DNA of 14,976 bases from Actinomycetospora sp. (GTDB taxonomy: Bacteria > Actinomycetota > Actinomycetes > Mycobacteriales > Pseudonocardiaceae), in assembly GCA_025925615.1 (NCBI GenBank), contig JAICLN010000050.1, positions 1 through 14,976 on the forward strand, given 5' to 3'. Position 1 is the stretch's first letter; each line of letters opens with the position of its first letter. Below, piece after piece: positions 12,014 to 14,976 of the stretch. Below the pieces are notes generated by a model. It was not told the DNA's origin, did not search any database, and worked only from the letters and a program-made list of their open reading frames with translations. The position numbers and the translations under genes were made by a program.

Positions 12014-12985
12014 ATGCGACGCGGGAAGTGGGCCGACGATCTCGAACGGCTGATCGAGGCGAGCTGGGAACGCGTGATCAGCGTGTCCGAGCTGGTCCGA
12101 CTCGACGTACCGGAGAGGACGGCCTACCGGCGAACCCTGGCGGACGGGCCGTGGCTGCTCATGCTCCCCGCGACGATCCTGCTGAGCAACGGTGAACCGA
12201 CGTTCCGTCAATGGCAGATCGCGGCGCTGATCCACGCCGGTCCGGAGGCCGTGCTCACCGGGCTCGGCGGGGCCAGACTGCACGGGCTGCACCGAGGAGG
12301 CGAGCCGGAGAAGCACCACGTCCTCATCCCGGCGACGCGGAACGTGAAGAGCTGCGGGCCCGTCATCGTCGAGCGGACCACGCGCCCGGTGAAGCGTCTG
12401 GAGCGGGACGGGCTCCCGGTGGCCCCGATCGCGCGGTGCCTGCTCGACCACGTCCGTCGCATGAAGGACGAGCAGGAGATCGCGGCACTGCTCACCGAGC
12501 CGGTCCAACGGCGCATGGTCCTGAAGGAGACGCTGGACGCCGAGCTGGAGATGGGGACGCGGAAGGGCTCGGCAGCGCCTCGTCGGGTTCTCCGTGTCGT
12601 GGCGGCAGGAGTCGAGTCGCCGACAGAGTTCCGCTACTACGAGTTCTGGGCCGCTCTTCCCGGCCTGCCCGCGCTCCGCTGCAACGTCCCCGTGTACGAC
12701 CTGGACGGAGCCCAGCTCGCGATCGTCGACTTCCTCGCCGACGAGGTCGGCTTCGTGTGGGAATCCGACTCGGTGCAGGAGCACTTCGCGACGCCGGATC
12801 AGGTACTGGCGACGGCCGAGCGCGCACGCCCGCTCCGCGACGTGGGCCTCTATGTCCTCAGCACCCGTCCGCACCAGCTGCACGACGACCCGCAGGGCGT
12901 CGAGACCGACATCCGGCAGGGCCTCGCGATCGCGGCCGCGATGCCGCCACCACGCGTCGTCTACGGCCACCCGCACGCGGCCTGA
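12014..12985 (+). CDS. AbiEi-like / DUF559-type nuclease-domain protein
   Basis: This 323-residue cytosolic protein has an N-terminal helical/winged-helix region (about 1-60) like AbiEi-type antitoxin domains, a middle beta-rich region (VLTGLGGARLHGLH through VIVERTTRP), and a C-terminal half resembling DUF559/Vsr-like PD-(D/E)xK folds. Candidate catalytic residues are Glu201/Glu205 in VESPTEFRYYEF, Asp239 in AIVDF, and Glu250-Ser-Asp252 in VWESDSVQEH. An ExD in place of ExK is usual in DUF559-like proteins. No AbiEii-like toxin gene lies beside it, so a two-gene toxin-antitoxin system is not supported. The ATG has CACCCT exactly 7 nt upstream, a one-mismatch -10 for a leaderless start. It lies between repeat copies 2 and 3. 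The function is unknown. Confidence 0.7.
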   Translation: MRRGKWADDLERLIEASWERVISVSELVRLDVPERTAYRRTLADGPWLLMLPATILLSNGEPTFRQWQIAALIHAGPEAVLTGLGGARLHGLHRGGEPEKHHVLIPATRNVKSCGPVIVERTTRPVKRLERDGLPVAPIARCLLDHVRRMKDEQEIAALLTEPVQRRMVLKETLDAELEMGTRKGSAAPRRVLRVVAAGVESPTEFRYYEFWAALPGLPALRCNVPVYDLDGAQLAIVDFLADEVGFVWESDSVQEHFATPDQVLATAERARPLRDVGLYVLSTRPHQLHDDPQGVETDIRQGLAIAAAMPPPRVVYGHPHAA

Positions 12986-13002
12986 GCGGTCGGCTGCGCC
13001 CG

Positions 13003-13024
13003 GGCCCCACGGCCTCCGGGGGCC
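13003..13024 (+). terminator. Weak hairpin after the DUF559-like gene
   Basis: GGCCCC at 13003-13008 and GGGGCC at 13019-13024 can form a 6-bp stem with a 10-nt loop, starting 17 nt after the stop codon. In such GC-rich sequence a stem of this size may be chance. Confidence 0.22.
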
Positions 13025-13032
13025 GCCTCCGC

Positions 13033-13038
13033 TAGCGT
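13033..13038 (+). promoter_or_regulatory. Candidate -10 element for the DedA-like gene
   Basis: TAGCGT fits TANNNT and would give a leader of about 40 nt that includes GGGGAG at 13074-13079, a Shine-Dalgarno 5 nt before the GTG at 13085. This gene is therefore probably leadered, unlike several neighbours. Confidence 0.35.
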
Positions 13039-13084
13039 CGGCCCCGGACGGCGGACCGGCCGCCGCCGTGGTCGGGGAGCGCAC

Positions 13085-13891
13085 GTGACGGAGCCGGACA
13101 GGACGGCGAGCGACGCGGACGCCACCCCCGACGACGAGGCGCCGGCGCCGACCGATCCCCGAGGGTCCCGACGACGAGGGTGGTCCCGTCGGCAGCACAC
13201 CCCCGAGGAGATCGAGGCCGCCAAGCAGCAGTGGCGCGACATGCGCCCGTGGGACAGCCCGATGGCCCGGGCCGACAAGGTCCTGATCTCCACGACGGTC
13301 GGGCTCGTCGTCCTGATGCTGCTGTCGTTGCCCGTGCGGCCGTTCCTGATCGCGACGCATCCGGTCGCACTCAGCGCCGTCACCGGCAGCCTGTCGGCCG
13401 TCGGGGCCGCGGCGGCCTTCGCCCGCATCGGCGGCACCGACGTGTGGCTGGTCCTCGCCGCGGGCGTCTTCGGAATGATCAAGTTCGACTGGCTCTTCTG
13501 GTGGGCGGGCCGCCGCTGGGGCGCGAAGGGGGTGCGCTTCTTCACCCCGCCGGGTCGCGCCCAGCGATTCGTCGCACGTGTCCGGTCGTGGCCCCGGTGG
13601 AGCACCGGACTCGTCGTCGTCGCCGCGGCCCTCCCCGGCGTGCCCGCGGCCCCGCTGTTCCTGCTCGCCGGCCTCGCCGGGATGCGGCTGGTCGCGTTCC
13701 TGGTGTTCGACGCGATCGGGTCGGCCCTCGTGGTCGGCCTCGTCGCGGGCCTGGGCTACGGGCTGGGCCAGGCCGCCGTCGACGTCGTGCTGGCCATCGA
13801 CCAGTACGCGCTCTGGGTCAGCATCGCGCTCATCGTGATCGTCTCGGTGCGCGCGGGGCGGCGCGGACAGCCGAGCGCCGCCCCTGACTGA
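13085..13891 (+). CDS. DedA/VTT-domain membrane protein
   Basis: The 268-residue protein starts with about 60 hydrophilic, acidic then Arg-rich residues, followed by hydrophobic segments at roughly 66-88, 92-113, 120-140, 172-195, 197-227 and 240-258. The centre reads FARIGGTDVWLVLAAGVFGM followed by a W-x-GRRWG motif, similar to the G-x(n)-G-R-x-x-G part of the SNARE-associated/VTT domain. PLFLLAGLAGMRLVAFLVFD plus GLGYGLG matches the usual C-terminal DedA signature. DedA proteins move lipids or support membrane energetics; several are undecaprenyl-phosphate or phosphatidylethanolamine flippases or transporters, but no substrate can be assigned here. The acidic residues typical of the DedA re-entrant loop are not clear, so a divergent member is likely. 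It converges with clpC. Confidence 0.72.
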   Translation: MTEPDRTASDADATPDDEAPAPTDPRGSRRRGWSRRQHTPEEIEAAKQQWRDMRPWDSPMARADKVLISTTVGLVVLMLLSLPVRPFLIATHPVALSAVTGSLSAVGAAAAFARIGGTDVWLVLAAGVFGMIKFDWLFWWAGRRWGAKGVRFFTPPGRAQRFVARVRSWPRWSTGLVVVAAALPGVPAAPLFLLAGLAGMRLVAFLVFDAIGSALVVGLVAGLGYGLGQAAVDVVLAIDQYALWVSIALIVIVSVRAGRRGQPSAAPD

Positions 13892-13907
13892 CCAAGATCG
13901 ATGAAGC

Positions 13908-13948
13908 TTTTCGGACACTCAACGTCTGCGATGCGACACCGCTGACAC
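13908..13948 (-). repeat. Dispersed intergenic repeat, copy 3 (shortened, inverted)
   Basis: Read on the minus strand, 13948 to 13924 is identical over 25 bases to 11837-11861. The next stretch differs, and TCCGAAAA at 13915-13908 then matches the later part of copy 2 (11892-11899). The first hairpin is therefore kept, while about 23 bp of the centre, including the GGATCC arms, is missing or replaced. It lies between the convergent DedA-like gene and clpC. Confidence 0.85.
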
Positions 13949-13961
13949 CACCACGCACGGA

Positions 13962-14006
13962 CGAACGCCCCGGCCACCCCCACGACGGGGGTGACCGGGG
14001 CGTTCG
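13962..14006 (-). terminator. Strong hairpin terminator of clpC
   Basis: Arms at 13962-13981 and 13987-14006 form a 20-bp stem around a 5-nt loop. The only irregular position (13974/13994) is a G-U wobble in the minus-strand RNA but a C-A mismatch in the plus-strand RNA, so the fully paired form belongs to the clpC transcript. It starts 15 nt after the clpC stop. Confidence 0.88.
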
Positions 14007-14021
14007 CGGTCCAGAGCCGGA

Positions 14022-14976
14022 TCAGCCCTCGGCGGCGTCCGACGTACCGGCCGTCGCGACCTCCGGGGTGTCCGGGACCGGGGTGGGCTTGGCCTCCCCG
14101 CGGAACGTGAAGGTCGCCGTGTCCGGAGCGGGCTTGGTGACGCCCTTGTCGTCGACCTCGGGGTCCCAGCCCTCGACGTCCACGAGCACGATCTGGCCGG
14201 GCTCGATCTCCCCGAACAGGATCTTCTCCGAGAGCTGGTCCTCGATCTCCCGCTGGATCGTGCGACGCAGCGGACGGGCACCGAGCACCGGGTCGAAGCC
14301 GCGCTGGGCGAGCAGCTTCTTCGCCGGGTCGGTCAGCTCGATCGACATGTCCTTGTTCGCCAGCTGCTTCTCCGTGCGGGCGATGAGGAGGTCGACCATC
14401 TGGACGATCTCGTCCTCGCGCAGCTGGTGGAACACGATGATGTCGTCGATGCGGTTGAGGAACTCGGGACGGAAGTGCTTCTTGAGCTCGTCCGTGACCT
14501 TGTTCTTCATCCGCTCGTAGTTCGAGCCGGTGTCCTGCCCGGACTGGAAGCCCAGGCCGACCGCCTTCGAGATGTCCTGCGTGCCGAGGTTCGACGTGAA
14601 CACGATGACGGTGTTCTTGAAGTCGACGACGCGGCCCTGACCGTCGGTCAGGCGGCCGTCCTCGAGCACCTGGAGCAGCGTGTTGTAGACCTCGGAGTGG
14701 GCCTTCTCGATCTCGTCGAAGAGGACCACCGAGAACGGCTTGCGGCGCACCTTCTCGGTGAGCTGGCCGCCCTCCTCGTAGCCGACGTACCCGGGGGGCG
14801 CGCCGAAGAGCCGCGAAGCCGTGTAGCGGTCGTGGAACTCGCCCATGTCGATCTGGACGAGCGCGTCGTCGTCACCGAACAGGAACTCGGCGAGCGCCTT
14901 GGTGAGCTCGGTCTTCCCGACGCCCGAGGGCCCGGCGAAGATGAACGACCCCGACGGCCGCTTCGGGTCCTTGAGG
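14022..14976 (-). CDS. clpC: ClpC, ATP-dependent Clp protease ATP-binding subunit (C-terminal part)
   Basis: Only the last 317 residues are inside the window; the N-terminal domain and first AAA+ module lie beyond the right edge. The fragment opens with the second AAA+ module: Walker A GPSGVGKTEL, then the pore-loop segment GAPPGYVGYEEGGQLTE, Walker B VVLFDEIEKAH, sensor-1 TSNLG, an arginine-finger region FRPEFLNRIDD, and sensor-2 GARPLRRTIQREIED. ClpC unfolds proteins and feeds them to the ClpP1P2 peptidase; in mycobacteria it is essential and a drug target. After the conserved part there is a tail of about 45 acidic and Thr/Pro-rich residues, normal in length for actinobacterial ClpC1. A strong terminator follows. 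Confidence 0.98.
   Translation of the reverse strand, partial: LKDPKRPSGSFIFAGPSGVGKTELTKALAEFLFGDDDALVQIDMGEFHDRYTASRLFGAPPGYVGYEEGGQLTEKVRRKPFSVVLFDEIEKAHSEVYNTLLQVLEDGRLTDGQGRVVDFKNTVIVFTSNLGTQDISKAVGLGFQSGQDTGSNYERMKNKVTDELKKHFRPEFLNRIDDIIVFHQLREDEIVQMVDLLIARTEKQLANKDMSIELTDPAKKLLAQRGFDPVLGARPLRRTIQREIEDQLSEKILFGEIEPGQIVLVDVEGWDPEVDDKGVTKPAPDTATFTFRGEAKPTPVPDTPEVATAGTSDAAEG

Noticed and set aside
11837..13948. A composite transposon bounded by the inverted repeat copies 2 and 3
   Set aside because: No transposase or integrase lies between them, no target-site duplication is visible, and copy 1 in direct orientation outside the pair argues for a dispersed element family.

Overview
The window is very GC-rich, uses many GTG/TTG starts and is gene-dense. 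Gene order suggests a mycolata-like or Pseudonocardiales actinobacterium; Pseudonocardia is my best guess, inferred from a PPE-like protein, family resemblances and synteny, not from any search. The backbone follows the Mycobacterium tuberculosis Rv3581c-Rv3596c neighbourhood: ispF, ispD and carD on the minus strand, an lpqE-like lipoprotein and radA on the plus strand, an Rv3587c-like membrane protein on minus, mutY and an mhuD-like gene on plus, and finally clpC on minus. The genes disA and canB, which sit in this cluster in M. tuberculosis, are absent.

Layout. 1-1303 (-) is an open reading frame with a PPE-like N-terminus and a long Gly/Ala-rich stretch. At the window edge it reads into what looks like a piece of a molybdenum hydroxylase large subunit, so it is a chimera or a mis-join. 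1370-3082 (-) is the carD-ispD-ispF cluster. 3362-5393 (+) holds the lipoprotein and radA. 5390-6295 (-) is the Rv3587c-like protein, whose stop codon interlocks with that of radA. 6407-8536 (+) holds mutY, the mhuD-like heme monooxygenase and a sirtuin that appears translationally coupled to it. 8591-13891 is an accessory block: a winged-helix HTH_42 protein (-), a YihY/BrkB membrane protein (+), a WYL regulator (+), an AbiEi/DUF559-like nuclease-domain protein (+) and a DedA/VTT membrane protein (+). clpC (-) enters from the right edge and ends in a strong hairpin terminator.

The two most interesting signals are not genes. First, a 73-bp two-hairpin intergenic repeat occurs at 8523-8595 and 11838-11910, with a shortened inverted copy at 13908-13948. 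The three copies sit exactly at the borders of the accessory modules. Second, the palindrome CTGACA-N5-TGTCAG occurs once between the divergent HTH_42 and yihY genes and once just upstream of the WYL regulator, at nearly the same distance from the start codon. I infer a small autoregulated regulon of a WYL repressor/activator, a DNA-glycosylase-family protein and a membrane protein, inserted between conserved housekeeping genes.

Several start codons lie 7 nt after a TANNNT-like hexamer, which suggests leaderless transcription. No tRNA, rRNA, CRISPR array, transposase or integrase was seen. No gene-free gap exceeds 300 bases; the largest is 3083-3361, between carD and the lipoprotein gene, which holds candidate promoters only.
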